A DNA stretch of 64,000 nt from SZUA-365 sp964635845 (GCA_964635845.1 CAZWNO010000008.1:4079-68078); one strand, 5' to 3'; shown: positions 32,480 through 41,940, counted from the first letter of the stretch. Notes: generated by a model from the sequence alone, not told the origin. Made by a program: numbers and translations.

Positions 32480-33994
32480 ATGATTGAGATCATCTTCAAC
32501 AGTATCCCTTCGTTCTGGCCCGAGATCACGGTGGCGCTGACCTTCGTGGTCGCGATGGTCGTCGAGTTCATCACCGGACGGAAGGAGAAAGCCTCGACGG
32601 GCATGACCACTGGATGGATCGTGCTCGCCGGATTCGTCATCACCATCCTGCAGCTGCCGTTCCAGGATGCCTCCCCGCGCCTGCTGTTCGGCACCATGGT
32701 CGCGGTGGATCCCTTCTCGCTCTTCTTCAAGTACCTGATCCTCGCGGCAGGCATCGTGATCGTCGTGTTCTCGATGCAGTCGGGAGAGCTGAAGAAGCAG
32801 GAGACCATCGGGGAATTTTTCTGCTTCGTCGCCGCGATGACCTTCGGCATGCTCCTGATGACCGGCGCGTCGCACCTGCTCATGATCTATCTGTCCATCG
32901 AACTGGTCAGCATCAGCTCGTACATCCTCGCGGGCTTCAGCAAGAAACTGAACCGCTCCGCCGAAGCCTCGCTGAAATACGTGATCTTCGGCGGCGTGGC
33001 CTCCGGCGTCATGCTCTACGGCATGTCACTGCTCTACGGACTGACCGGGGCGCTGGACATCTACGGCATCCAGGCCGTCCTTGCCGGCGGCGGCTATGCC
33101 CACGGCGCGGGCAACCTCTTTCCGTACCTGATCGCGATCATCATGATTCTCGTCGGATTCGGCTATAAAATTTCCGCCGTTCCGTTCCACTTCTGGACGC
33201 CTGACGTCTACGAGGGGGCGCCGATCACGATGACCGCGTATCTCGCCGTGGCGAGCAAGGCCGCCGGTTTCGCGATCATGATCCGATTCTTCTATGTCGT
33301 GTTCTTCGACTCGCTGGTGGACATCGGAAAATGGATGAGCCTGCCGGGCTTCGAATGGAACCTGATGCTCGCGGTGCTCTCCGTGCTGACGATGACACTC
33401 GGGAATGTCGTGGCCGTCTGGCAGGACAACCTCAAGCGCCTGCTCGCGTATTCGAGCATCGCACATGCGGGATACATTCTCATGGGCATGGTCGTGATGA
33501 GCGATCTCGGCATCAGCGCCATGCTCATGTATCTCGTCATCTACTTCTTCATGAACCTCGGCGCCTTCTACGTCGTGATGGTGGTCGCGGACCGCATCGG
33601 AAGCGAACACATCGACGACTATCGGGGCCTCGCCAAGCGCGCTCCCTTCATGGCGTTTGGATTCTCCGTGTTTCTCATATCGCTCACCGGACTGCCGCCG
33701 CTTGCCGGCTTCGTCGGCAAATGGATGCTGTTCTCGGCCGTCATCGATGCCGATTACATCTGGCTGGCGATCATCGGCGTGATCAACAGCGCGATCTCGC
33801 TGTACTATTACGCGCGCGTCTTCCGAAACATGTACCTCCGCGAGCCGATGAACGGGGACGAAAGTCCGATCCGCTTCAGTCCGCTTGTTATTGTGATCAC
33901 GATTCTGTTTATTGCGCCGAACTTCATTTTCGGACTGTATTTCGGACCCCTCGTATCCTTCGCGCAGAAGTCAGTGGAGATATTTCTGCGCTGA
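32480..33994 (+). CDS. nuoN: NADH-quinone oxidoreductase subunit N
   Basis: The 504-residue antiporter-like subunit has LMIYLSIELVSISSYILAGF, FGYKISAVPFHFWTPDVYEG and LLAYSSIAHAGYILMGMVVM. It is the last gene of the operon. No nuoE, nuoF or nuoG precedes or follows, so this operon encodes the 11-subunit form of the complex. Confidence 0.97.
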   Translation: MIEIIFNSIPSFWPEITVALTFVVAMVVEFITGRKEKASTGMTTGWIVLAGFVITILQLPFQDASPRLLFGTMVAVDPFSLFFKYLILAAGIVIVVFSMQSGELKKQETIGEFFCFVAAMTFGMLLMTGASHLLMIYLSIELVSISSYILAGFSKKLNRSAEASLKYVIFGGVASGVMLYGMSLLYGLTGALDIYGIQAVLAGGGYAHGAGNLFPYLIAIIMILVGFGYKISAVPFHFWTPDVYEGAPITMTAYLAVASKAAGFAIMIRFFYVVFFDSLVDIGKWMSLPGFEWNLMLAVLSVLTMTLGNVVAVWQDNLKRLLAYSSIAHAGYILMGMVVMSDLGISAMLMYLVIYFFMNLGAFYVVMVVADRIGSEHIDDYRGLAKRAPFMAFGFSVFLISLTGLPPLAGFVGKWMLFSAVIDADYIWLAIIGVINSAISLYYYARVFRNMYLREPMNGDESPIRFSPLVIVITILFIAPNFIFGLYFGPLVSFAQKSVEIFLR

Positions 33995-34001
33995 GTGATA
34001 C

Positions 34002-34033
34002 TTGCGCATGTGAAATGAAGTGCGTACTTTTGA
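34002..34033 (+). promoter_or_regulatory. Putative promoter of the cytochrome cluster
   Basis: TTG (34002-34004), a 21-base spacer and TACTTTTG (34026-34033) match the Bacteroidota pattern, right after nuoN. This gives the cytochrome genes their own start of transcription. Confidence 0.55.
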
Positions 34034-34174
34034 TACTAGCAAGTATTAATATCCGCTGTGTTCCAGGAACTTGCCCGAAGACTGTCGCGTACAAATGTGC
34101 TGATCGCCCGATGCCCGGAGAATCCATCAGACCCTCATAGATTTCGCAAACCCATACACTCCCGAGGTTCTTCC

Positions 34175-34758
34175 ATGAAAAACGCAGTCTCATTTCTCGC
34201 TCTCGCCCTCGCGTTTACCGTGCTGACGGCATTTACTTTCTCCGGCAAACACGAATATATCGGAGCGAAGCAGTGCAAGGCCTGCCACAGCAACGCGAAG
34301 ATGGGCGGCACCGCCTACAAGACATGGGAAGGCACCGCGCATGCGAACGCCTTCAAGACCCTGCAGTCCGCCGCCGCGGACAAGATCGCGACAGAGAAGG
34401 GATCCAAGACCAAGGCCACAGCCGCCATCGCGGTCACTCCACCGCCGCCGAGACCAAGGAATGTCTCGCATGCCATCAGACGGGCATGGACGAGGCCGGC
34501 GCGAAGTTCAGCGCCAAGTTCGACAAGACCGAAGGCGTCGGATGTGAATCCTGCCATGGCGCCGCCGGCACGTACAAGACCAAGCACGGCAAGGACAAGC
34601 CGCTCGCGGACGCGATGGCTGCCGGTCTTACCCTCCCGAAGACTGACGACGGCAGCGCGGAAAAACAGTGCAAGACCTGCCACAACGACAAGAGCCCGAC
34701 CTTCAAGGCTTTCAAGTTCAAGGAAATGTGGACCAAGATCGCTCACGGGAAAGGCTGA
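34175..34758 (+). pseudogene. Tetrahaem cytochrome c (c554-like), frameshifted
   Basis: ATG 34175 opens a signal peptide (MKNAVSFLALALAFTVLTAF) and the first haem site CKACH, in a frame that runs to about 34440. From there the protein-like text moves to another frame with AETKECLACHQTGMD, CESCHGAAGTYKTKHGKD and CKTCHNDKSPTFK, ending at TGA 34756-34758. Together these give four CXXCH haem sites in about 194 residues, resembling cytochrome c554-type periplasmic carriers. The frame change falls in a GC-rich ccaccgccgccgag tract and corresponds to one missing base. A sequencing or assembly error is as likely as true inactivation. It is the first gene of the electron-transfer cluster. Confidence 0.75.
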
Positions 34759-34918
34759 ACGCGGGCCTCGGGTGCCCTGATCAGCCCCGTGCCACCCGGA
34801 ACACTCCTCCCATCGTGACCATCGAATCGAAGAAATAAACTTGAAAATCGCGGCGCCGCGCTGTCCCGAAAGACGGCGCGGTGCCGTTCCACTCATTAAC
34901 GACCTGAGGAAAGCATCT

Positions 34919-36229
34919 ATGAACATTGCGATCAGGTTGCTCGTGTTTACGGTCGTCCTCACCGCGGGCCTGCAGGCCCAGACGCTGAACGGACGATTCG
35001 TGACCTCGGCTTACGGGTGGGAACGACAGATGTCCAACGGCGAATCGACCTCGCACATCCGCGCCTATGAGAATGTGCAGCTGAACTTCGGGACCGACGA
35101 CATCTCGTTCCACACTTATCTCCAGGGCTACACCGACCTCGGGGACGGGGTGGAAGGTGATCCCCGCCTCCGCGTCTTCAACGCGTACCTGCGCATCAAG
35201 AACATCGCGGAGATCTTCGACGTCAAGATCGGCCGTCAGGCACTGTTCGCGGGCGTCAGCTATGGCACGATCGAGGGCGCGCAGGTCAAGGCGCGTGTCA
35301 GCGACGGCATCGAGATCATGGCCTACGGCGGCGGGCTCACCCCGCCGGGACAGACCGTCGAATACCAGTTCACGGAGAATATCGAAGACAACTGGCAGCT
35401 TGGAGGCCAGGTGCTGCTGTACCTCCTCGAAGATACCAAGATCGGCCTCAGCTACATGAACCGCCATCGCGAGACCTCCGCGTTCCAGGCCTGGCGTCCC
35501 GACGCACAGATGGATCTGCAGGAAACGCTGATCGACTACGGGTCGCGAGCCAATCAGTACGGGAGTATCAACATCGCGCATATGACGGGGAAGCTCTGGA
35601 TGTACGGCCGCTATGATTACGACTTCAATTTCGAGCGCACGTCACGTGCCGAAATCGCGGCAACCTACCAGGCGATGCCGACGCTGGGCTTCTCGCTGAA
35701 TCTCGCGCATCGCGAACCGGTGATCGCCTGGAATTCCTATTTCGCCCTGCTCGAAGCCGAGGGGCATCAGGAAGCCGTGCTCGGTGTGGATTATCAGCTG
35801 CATCCGCACCTGACGCTGCTCGGCCGGGTCTCCACCGTCATGTACGATGACGAGAGCGCGTTCCGTCTCTCGCTCGGCGCCGCCAACAAGTACGCTTCCC
35901 TCATGTACACGAAGGACGTGAGCTACGACGGTGATCTGGACGGGTTCAACCTGCATTTCACCTATCCGCTGATGGACGGCATGCTCATCCCGCACGCGGG
36001 CGCAGTATACAGCACCTACGCCCTTGCGGAAAACCTCGACGACGCGACGAACTGGAACGAGCGCGCCTCGACCTGGGTCGGCGTGCTGGGCACAACATTT
36101 CGTCCGATCAAGACGCTTTCCCTCGACATCCAGGGGCAATACATGACAAACCGGATCTACAAATCCGACATGCGTGCCTTCGCCCGCATCAATTACTGGT
36201 TTTCCAATCCATTCGGCCTCGGCCAGTAG
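34919..36229 (+). CDS. Outer-membrane beta-barrel protein of the cytochrome cluster
   Basis: ATG 34919 follows TGAGGAAAG. The 436-residue protein has a signal peptide (MNIAIRLLVFTVVLTAGLQA) and then alternating amphipathic strands throughout (VKIGRQALFAGVSYGTIEGA, WMYGRYDYDFNFERTS, LSLDIQGQYMTNRIYKSDMR). It ends in aromatic-rich INYWFSNPFGLGQ. No haem motif is present. Position and fold suggest the porin-like sleeve through which the flanking multihaem cytochromes could pass electrons across the outer membrane. Sequence similarity to known MtrB/OmbB sleeves is not evident by eye. Confidence 0.7.
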   Translation: MNIAIRLLVFTVVLTAGLQAQTLNGRFVTSAYGWERQMSNGESTSHIRAYENVQLNFGTDDISFHTYLQGYTDLGDGVEGDPRLRVFNAYLRIKNIAEIFDVKIGRQALFAGVSYGTIEGAQVKARVSDGIEIMAYGGGLTPPGQTVEYQFTENIEDNWQLGGQVLLYLLEDTKIGLSYMNRHRETSAFQAWRPDAQMDLQETLIDYGSRANQYGSINIAHMTGKLWMYGRYDYDFNFERTSRAEIAATYQAMPTLGFSLNLAHREPVIAWNSYFALLEAEGHQEAVLGVDYQLHPHLTLLGRVSTVMYDDESAFRLSLGAANKYASLMYTKDVSYDGDLDGFNLHFTYPLMDGMLIPHAGAVYSTYALAENLDDATNWNERASTWVGVLGTTFRPIKTLSLDIQGQYMTNRIYKSDMRAFARINYWFSNPFGLGQ

Positions 36230-36238
36230 GAGGACAGC

Positions 36239-37333
36239 ATGAAAAAAACTCTGGTTTTCTCCGCGCTGCTTCTCACCACCATCCTTGGATTGGTGCTACT
36301 CCTCACGCCTCCCCGTAGCGCAACCGCGGACGGCAGCGGCGTCACATTCCCGCATGCCATCCACAAGGATCAGATGGAATGCGTGACCTGCCACCACGCC
36401 ACCGACAGCGAGGCCGCGACGGACAATCTCGTCCCCTCGCCCACGGTGTGCCTGGATTGCCATGAGGAGAGCGACGTGAAGGGTTACTGGTCCCTGCCGG
36501 ATGACGGTGCGGATTTCTCGAACTACGTCTACCCCGCGAAGGATCGCCGCCTGTACTTCTCGCACAAGAGCCACGTGGTCGGATTCGATATGACCTGCAT
36601 GGAGTGTCACGTCGGCGTGGAGGGGGACGACAGCGAGTCGATGATCCCGTCGATGGATCTTTGCACGCGCTGCCACAACAACGCCGACGCCACCGCGCCG
36701 ATCATTCGCAGCGCCGCCAAGTACGCAAAGATGATTCCCGCCACAAATCAGTGCGAGGCCTGCCACACCACGCTTGCCGGCCTGCATCCCGAGAACCATC
36801 GCGTGCCGAACTTCCTGCAGGAGCATGGAAAGTTCGCCATGAACGGGGAGGCCGACCGCGATTGTGCCGTCTGCCATTCGCAGAGCTTCTGCCAGGAATG
36901 CCACACCGCGACGAATGATGTGCCGCGTGGAGTGGAGGCCGACCGCTTCTATATCGACGGCTGGCCGCGCGGCGAGAAGATCGACGACGAGCGCGCATTG
37001 ACGGTGCAGAAGGCGCATCCTTTGGGTTACGCCTACACGCACGGCTTCGACGCGCGCGCGAAGTCCACGCGCTGTGAGACCTGTCACGAGCAGGAGAGCT
37101 TTTGCGCTCCGTGTCACGAGAATGGCTTCGATGCGACCGGCATGCGCATCGTGCCGCAGTCGCATCAGCTGGCGGGATTCGCCACGGTCGGCGGCGGAGA
37201 GGCGTTGAACCGCCACGGCGAGCTCGCGGAGATGGACATCGAAAGCTGCGTCACCTGCCACAATGTCGAGGGCGGAGATCCGGTCTGCGCCGCCTGCCAT
37301 TCCACCGGAGCTGTCAAAGGAGGCATGCGATGA
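36239..37333 (+). CDS. Undecahaem cytochrome c
   Basis: The 364-residue protein has a signal peptide or N-terminal membrane anchor (MKKTLVFSALLLTTILGLVL) and eleven CXXCH haem-binding sites: CVTCH, CLDCH, CMECH, CTRCH, CEACH, CAVCH, CQECH, CETCH, CAPCH, CVTCH and CAACH. Spaced His residues (FPHAIHKDQ, YFSHKSHVVG) could serve as distal ligands. It starts 9 bases after the barrel gene, and its stop overlaps the next start by 4 bases. It is a likely electron wire in the periplasm or through the barrel. Confidence 0.9.
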   Translation: MKKTLVFSALLLTTILGLVLLLTPPRSATADGSGVTFPHAIHKDQMECVTCHHATDSEAATDNLVPSPTVCLDCHEESDVKGYWSLPDDGADFSNYVYPAKDRRLYFSHKSHVVGFDMTCMECHVGVEGDDSESMIPSMDLCTRCHNNADATAPIIRSAAKYAKMIPATNQCEACHTTLAGLHPENHRVPNFLQEHGKFAMNGEADRDCAVCHSQSFCQECHTATNDVPRGVEADRFYIDGWPRGEKIDDERALTVQKAHPLGYAYTHGFDARAKSTRCETCHEQESFCAPCHENGFDATGMRIVPQSHQLAGFATVGGGEALNRHGELAEMDIESCVTCHNVEGGDPVCAACHSTGAVKGGMR

Positions 37334-38163
37334 AAACACTCATGAACGCCGCCATCATTTCCATGTTGGCGATGACGCTGCTCGCGGCATGTTCCAGCGA
37401 ACTCAAAGACGCCGCGGACCTGCCCGGCGAACCGGCGCTCATCGGCGTGCATGGCGCCGGGTACAAACTCAGCGGATCCGAGAATTTCCACGGTACGGAC
37501 ATCAGCCAGAATCTCGGCTGGGACATCAGCAGCTGCCGCAGCTGCCATAACGTGGATTATAGCGGCGGAAACACGGGTCAGAGCTGCAACGACCCCGGTT
37601 GCCACGTCGCGGCGGACGGAGGTCCCGAGGCCTGCTACACCTGTCATGGGAATACGCAAACGAAGAAGATCTATCCGCAGTGGTACGCTTCGCATGCGAA
37701 ACACGTGGAAGGAAGTACTACCAGCAGCACGACCATCCGCTGCGGCAATTGCCACCATTTTCCGCAGAATTACAGCGATCCGGCCCATGTCGACAAGACA
37801 ACTCCGGGCAAGGCGGAGGTGTCGCTCAACAACGCCCTCGCAGCCACGCAGACGCTTGGCACCACCGGCGCCCCCGCGTTCAACGCGGCGGACGCGACCT
37901 GCGCCAACACTTACTGCCACGGCAATTTCACGAATGGGACCCACAAAACCGTTGCGTGGAAAGGCGCGGAGCAGGCGAAGTGCGGAAGCTGCCATGGAGA
38001 TGAGTCCACCGGCGATCCCCACCCGGGTGGTACTCACCCCCAGGCACAGAATTGCGCATACTGCCATCCGAGAGTCGTCGATGTGAACCGCAACATCATC
38101 GACCCATCGCGCCATGTCAACGGCATTCTCAACCTCTCTAACACGGAGAGGACGGACTGGTGA
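37330..38163 (+). CDS. Multihaem c-type cytochrome lipoprotein with CxxxxCH sites
   Basis: ATG 37330 overlaps the previous stop (ATGA). The 277-residue product has a lipoprotein signal with lipobox LLAAC. Haem sites comprise five CXXCH (CRSCH, CYTCH, CGNCH, CGSCH, CAYCH) and two wider CX4CH motifs (CNDPGCH, CANTYCH). The paired CxxxxCH...CXXCH arrangement is the pattern of the domain named from Geobacter outer-surface cytochromes. Lipidation and position suggest an outer-membrane-attached terminal cytochrome of the cluster. Confidence 0.88.
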   Translation: MKTLMNAAIISMLAMTLLAACSSELKDAADLPGEPALIGVHGAGYKLSGSENFHGTDISQNLGWDISSCRSCHNVDYSGGNTGQSCNDPGCHVAADGGPEACYTCHGNTQTKKIYPQWYASHAKHVEGSTTSSTTIRCGNCHHFPQNYSDPAHVDKTTPGKAEVSLNNALAATQTLGTTGAPAFNAADATCANTYCHGNFTNGTHKTVAWKGAEQAKCGSCHGDESTGDPHPGGTHPQAQNCAYCHPRVVDVNRNIIDPSRHVNGILNLSNTERTDW

Positions 38164-38212
38164 GAGTTCGCGATCGGCTGGTTTAGCTTAAAGAGGCATC
38201 TTAACAGATCCA

Positions 38213-38250
38213 CGTAAACCCCTGATATATCAGGGGTTTACGATTTTATT
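38213..38250 (+). terminator. Rho-independent terminator of the cytochrome cluster
   Basis: cgtaaacccctgata is followed directly by its inverse (38213-38227 with 38228-38242) and then ATTTTATT. The hairpin is perfect and closes the cluster transcript. Confidence 0.85.
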
Positions 38251-38318
38251 CCCAACGTCGTTTCTTCGGCGGACGGCAGTGCGACTTGCCAACTGTATCT
38301 ACTTGTGCGCATAATAAA

Positions 38319-38338
38319 GCCCCCGATCGCTCGGGGGC
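38319..38338 (-). terminator. Rho-independent terminator of maeB
   Basis: GCCCCCGA (38319-38326) pairs with TCGGGGGC (38331-38338) around a 4-nt loop. On the minus strand TTTATTAT follows. Confidence 0.85.
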
Positions 38339-38367
38339 ATCAAGAGTTCGGGAGATGTCATCCGGCC

Positions 38368-40641
38368 TTATGCCGATGCTTCCTTCTTGCTGATCGCGTC
38401 CACGACTGCGATGGCGATCATATCGACGATTTCCTGGATCTCGGACCCACGCTGGAGGCAGTGGACCGCTTTCTGCATGCCGTTGAGGATCGGTCCGACG
38501 GGCTGCATCCCGCCGATGCGGCTGAGCAGTTTGTAGGCGATATTGCCGGAATTGAGATCGGGGAATATAAGCACGTTGGCGCCACGCTTCAGAACGCTGA
38601 AGGGGAAGGTCTCCTCGATGATCTCCGGGACGACCGCCGTATCGGCCTGCATCTCGCCGTCGACGACCAGGTCCGGCATGCGCTGCTTGACGATCTCCAG
38701 CGCGCGGCGCATCTTGTTCGGCGAGGGTCCGAGATTGCTTCCGAAATTGGAGTAGGAGAGCATGGCGACCCGCGGCACGACGTCGAATTTCTCCGCGAGT
38801 TCCGCGGCCTGCATTGTGATATCCGCGATATCCTCCGCGGTCGGGTCGATGTTTACCGTCGTATCGGCGAGGAAGAAGGGCTGCAGCTTCCTGTTCGAAA
38901 GCATGTAGAGTCCGGAAACCTTCGAGTATCGCGGATCCCGGCCGATGACCTCCAGTGCGGGACGGATGGTGTCGGGATAGTGCGAAGTATACCCCGAGAT
39001 CAGGCCGTCGGCGTCGCCCATGTGCACCATCATCGCGCCGAAGTAATTGCTCCTGGTGGTGAGGGTCTTGTTCGCGCTGTACATGGTCTCGCCCTTGCGC
39101 TGGCGCAGCCGGTAGAACTCGAGCACATACTCTTCGGTGCGCGGGTGCGTTTTGGGATTCATGATCTCGATGCCTTCGAGATCGATGCCGTGCTCATTGG
39201 CGACAGCGCGGACTTCATCTTCCACGCCGAGCAGGATCGGCTTTGCGATTCCCGCATCGAGCGCAACCTGCGCGGCCTTGATCACGCGATACTGATTGCC
39301 CTCCGGAAGCACGATTCGCTGCGGATCGCTCGAGGCCTTTCCGTGCATGTGCGCGATGATCGGCTGTGTGCGCCCCATGCGTATGTCGAGCTGCTTGCGG
39401 TATGCGTCGAAATCGGCGATCGGCCTGCGTGCGACACCGGTCTCCATCGCCGCCTGCGCGACCGCGGGAGCGACGCGTGTGAGCACGCGCGGATCGAAGG
39501 GCTTGGGAATGATGTAATCGCGTCCGAACGACATCTCCTTCACGCCGTACGCGCGTTTGACGCTGTCCGGGACCTCTTCCTTCGCCAGATCGGCGAGCGC
39601 CTTCGATGCGGCGCGCTTCATTTCCTCGTTGATCGCCCTGGCCTGAACGTCGAGCGCGCCCCGGAAAATAAAGGGGAATCCGAGAACGTTGTTGACCTGG
39701 TTCGGATAATCGGAGCGGCCTGTGGCAATAATCACGTCGGGACGCGCAGCCTTGGCGTCTTCGTAGGTGATTTCCGGATCGGGATTCGCCATGGCGAAGA
39801 TGACCGGATTGTCGGCCATCGACCGCACCATGTCCTGGCTCATGACGCCTCCCTTGGACAGGCCGAAGAAGACGTCGGCGCCCTTGACAGCTTCCGCGAG
39901 CGTCCGCGTGTCGGTTTCCGTGGCCATGAATTCCTTGAACTCGTTCATGTGCTCGGTGCGGCCCTTGTAGATCACGCCCGCGGTGTCGCACATGATCACG
40001 TTTTCCTTCTTGATCCCGAGGCTGATGTGGAACTTGGCACAGGCGATGCCCGAGGCGCCCGCGCCGTTGTACACCACCCTCAGTTCGTCGAGCTTCTTGC
40101 CGGTGAGCTCCACGGTGTTTAGCAACGCCGCCCCGGAGATGATCGCCGTGCCGTGCTGGTCGTCGTGGAATACCGGGATGTCCATTGTCCGCTTCAGCTC
40201 GTCCTCGATATAGAAGCAGTCGGGACCCTTGATGTCCTCGAGATTGATGCCACCGAATGTCGGTCCAAGCACCTGGCAGGTACGGATGATTTCCTTGATG
40301 TCCTTGCTGTCGAGCTCGATGTCGAAGACGTCGATGTCCGCGAAGGTTTTGAACAGCACGCCCTTTCCTTCCATGACCGGTTTCCCGCCCATGGCACCGA
40401 TGTCGCCGAGACCGAGGACCGCTGTGCCGTTCGAAATGACGGCGACGAGGTTGCCTTTTGCCGTGTACTCGTACACGAGCGCGGGATCGCGCTCGATCTC
40501 GAGGCAGGGATCGGCGACACCCGGCGTGTAGGCGAGCGACAGATCGCGCTGCGTAACGCAGGGTTTCGTCGTGATGACTTCGATCTTGCCCTTTCGACCC
40601 ATGCTGTGGTACTCGAGGGCATCTTCCTTCCTGATTTTCAT
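38368..40641 (-). CDS. maeB: NADP-dependent malic enzyme with phosphotransacetylase-like C-terminal domain
   Basis: ATG 40641 (MKIRKEDALEYHSMGRKGKI) has GGAG upstream; the longer frame is not protein-like. The 757-residue protein has an N-terminal malic-enzyme domain (LAYTPGVADPCLEI, VFHDDQHGTAIISGAALLNT, VYNGAGASGIACAKF) and, from about residue 430, a PTA-like domain (IIAHMHGKASSDPQRIVLPE to the C-terminus), the standard MaeB layout. It decarboxylates malate to pyruvate. The PTA-like part is usually regulatory in this family. It is a single-gene unit with its own terminator. Confidence 0.95.
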   Translation of the reverse strand: MKIRKEDALEYHSMGRKGKIEVITTKPCVTQRDLSLAYTPGVADPCLEIERDPALVYEYTAKGNLVAVISNGTAVLGLGDIGAMGGKPVMEGKGVLFKTFADIDVFDIELDSKDIKEIIRTCQVLGPTFGGINLEDIKGPDCFYIEDELKRTMDIPVFHDDQHGTAIISGAALLNTVELTGKKLDELRVVYNGAGASGIACAKFHISLGIKKENVIMCDTAGVIYKGRTEHMNEFKEFMATETDTRTLAEAVKGADVFFGLSKGGVMSQDMVRSMADNPVIFAMANPDPEITYEDAKAARPDVIIATGRSDYPNQVNNVLGFPFIFRGALDVQARAINEEMKRAASKALADLAKEEVPDSVKRAYGVKEMSFGRDYIIPKPFDPRVLTRVAPAVAQAAMETGVARRPIADFDAYRKQLDIRMGRTQPIIAHMHGKASSDPQRIVLPEGNQYRVIKAAQVALDAGIAKPILLGVEDEVRAVANEHGIDLEGIEIMNPKTHPRTEEYVLEFYRLRQRKGETMYSANKTLTTRSNYFGAMMVHMGDADGLISGYTSHYPDTIRPALEVIGRDPRYSKVSGLYMLSNRKLQPFFLADTTVNIDPTAEDIADITMQAAELAEKFDVVPRVAMLSYSNFGSNLGPSPNKMRRALEIVKQRMPDLVVDGEMQADTAVVPEIIEETFPFSVLKRGANVLIFPDLNSGNIAYKLLSRIGGMQPVGPILNGMQKAVHCLQRGSEIQEIVDMIAIAVVDAISKKEASA

Positions 40642-40793
40642 GGAGAAACTCCGTTCTAAAGGATGCAAGAATGGTGTTCGACTATGCGTAGAGATGTGAC
40701 TGGAAATGTAGCAAAAAGTAGGCTTGGGAAAAAACAGGAGTATCTGGTCCGCGGAATTTCGCGACAAGAAATTGCAGGAAGGAAGTGGGAATG

Positions 40794-41831
40794 TCAGTCC
40801 GGAGCTGCAAGCCTCTCCAGCGCCTCGAGGACGTGGAGAGCGGTGATGCTGCGCATGCAGGCGAAATGCCCCTTCGGGCAGCTGGCGCGGCCGATATGCG
40901 TGCAGGGGCGGCAGCGCAGTCCTTCCGTCTCGAGCACGACGGCGGGGGAGTGGTATGGAAAGAAACCGAATTCGCGCACGGTACTCCCGAACAACGCCAC
41001 CACCGGACGCCGCATCGCGGTCGCCATATGCATGAGCCCGCTGTCGTTGGCGATCACCGCGCGGCAATGCTCCATTGCCGCGGCTGTCTCGAGCAGGGAT
41101 AGCTGTCCGGTAAGGTCGTGGACGTTTGCGGGCGCTGCCGAACGTATCGCGGCCGCCGTCTCGCGGTCGTCGGCGCCGCCGAACAGCAGCAGAACCGCGC
41201 CGTTCGCCGCCAGGGAGCTCGCCAGTTCGCTGAACTGTTCCGTCGGCCACCGCTTGGTGAAATGCCGGGATCCCGGACAGCATCCCGTCAATGCGACACC
41301 GGGATCGACACCGGCGTCGCTGAGCTTTCTCGCCGCGACCTTCCGTATCTCTTCCGTGAGATACAGCCGCGGTCCCTCCGTATCGGGAGCGATGCCGTAT
41401 CGTGCCGCGGTTTCGATGTAGCGATCCGGCACGGCGAGGACTTCGCCATAGGTGTTGACATGCGCGGCGACAAGCAGGAAGCGGCGCAGCCCGCGCTTGT
41501 TGATGCAGTGCAGATGCGCGCTGAGTCCGTTACGCAGCCGCCTGCTGCGGAAATTGTTGTGCAGGTCGAACACCGCGTCGTAGTGTTCCCGCGCGAGCGA
41601 GAGGTTCAGTGCCTCGAGTCCGCTGCTCCCTTCCGAGGTATCGACGAGCATGAGCCTGTCGATGTGCGGATCGTACTCCAGCAGCTCACGGTATTCCGTG
41701 CGGGTGATGAAATGCAGTTCGCAATCCGGGTGCGCCGTCTTCAATACACGCAGCATCGGAGATGTCAGGATGATGTCGCCGATCGAGCTGAGACGTATGA
41801 CGAGGATTTTACGGAGCGGTCTGGCGGGCAT
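40794..41831 (-). CDS. Glycosyltransferase family 9 (heptosyltransferase-like)
   Basis: The 345-residue cytoplasmic protein starts MPARPLRKILVIRLSSIGDI, the GT9 N-terminal signature. It contains CCPGSRHFTKRWPTEQFSEL and VIANDSGLMHMATAMRRPVV, the ADP-heptose-binding half. It should add a heptose or related sugar to the LPS inner core, so the cell has an LPS-type outer membrane. It is divergent from thyX. Confidence 0.9.
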   Translation of the reverse strand: MPARPLRKILVIRLSSIGDIILTSPMLRVLKTAHPDCELHFITRTEYRELLEYDPHIDRLMLVDTSEGSSGLEALNLSLAREHYDAVFDLHNNFRSRRLRNGLSAHLHCINKRGLRRFLLVAAHVNTYGEVLAVPDRYIETAARYGIAPDTEGPRLYLTEEIRKVAARKLSDAGVDPGVALTGCCPGSRHFTKRWPTEQFSELASSLAANGAVLLLFGGADDRETAAAIRSAAPANVHDLTGQLSLLETAAAMEHCRAVIANDSGLMHMATAMRRPVVALFGSTVREFGFFPYHSPAVVLETEGLRCRPCTHIGRASCPKGHFACMRSITALHVLEALERLAAPD

Positions 41832-41889
41832 GTGTACTGTCGATTGAACTACTCACGCAATGTACGAAAAAGCGTGCGCATCCCCCTGC

Positions 41890-41920
41890 TTTGCACGGGG
41901 AAAGGGAATTGCTATCTTTC
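41890..41920 (+). promoter_or_regulatory. Bacteroidota-type promoter of thyX
   Basis: TTTG (41890-41893), a 19-base spacer and TATCTTTC (41913-41920) precede ATG 41941, giving a short leader. Confidence 0.6.
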
Positions 41921-41940
41921 ATGATTGACCATCAATCAGC

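Noticed and set aside
34058..34780. 240-residue ORF continuing past the cytochrome frame change
   Set aside because: After about codon 125 it becomes Arg/Pro-rich out-of-frame text, while the haem motifs continue in the other frame.
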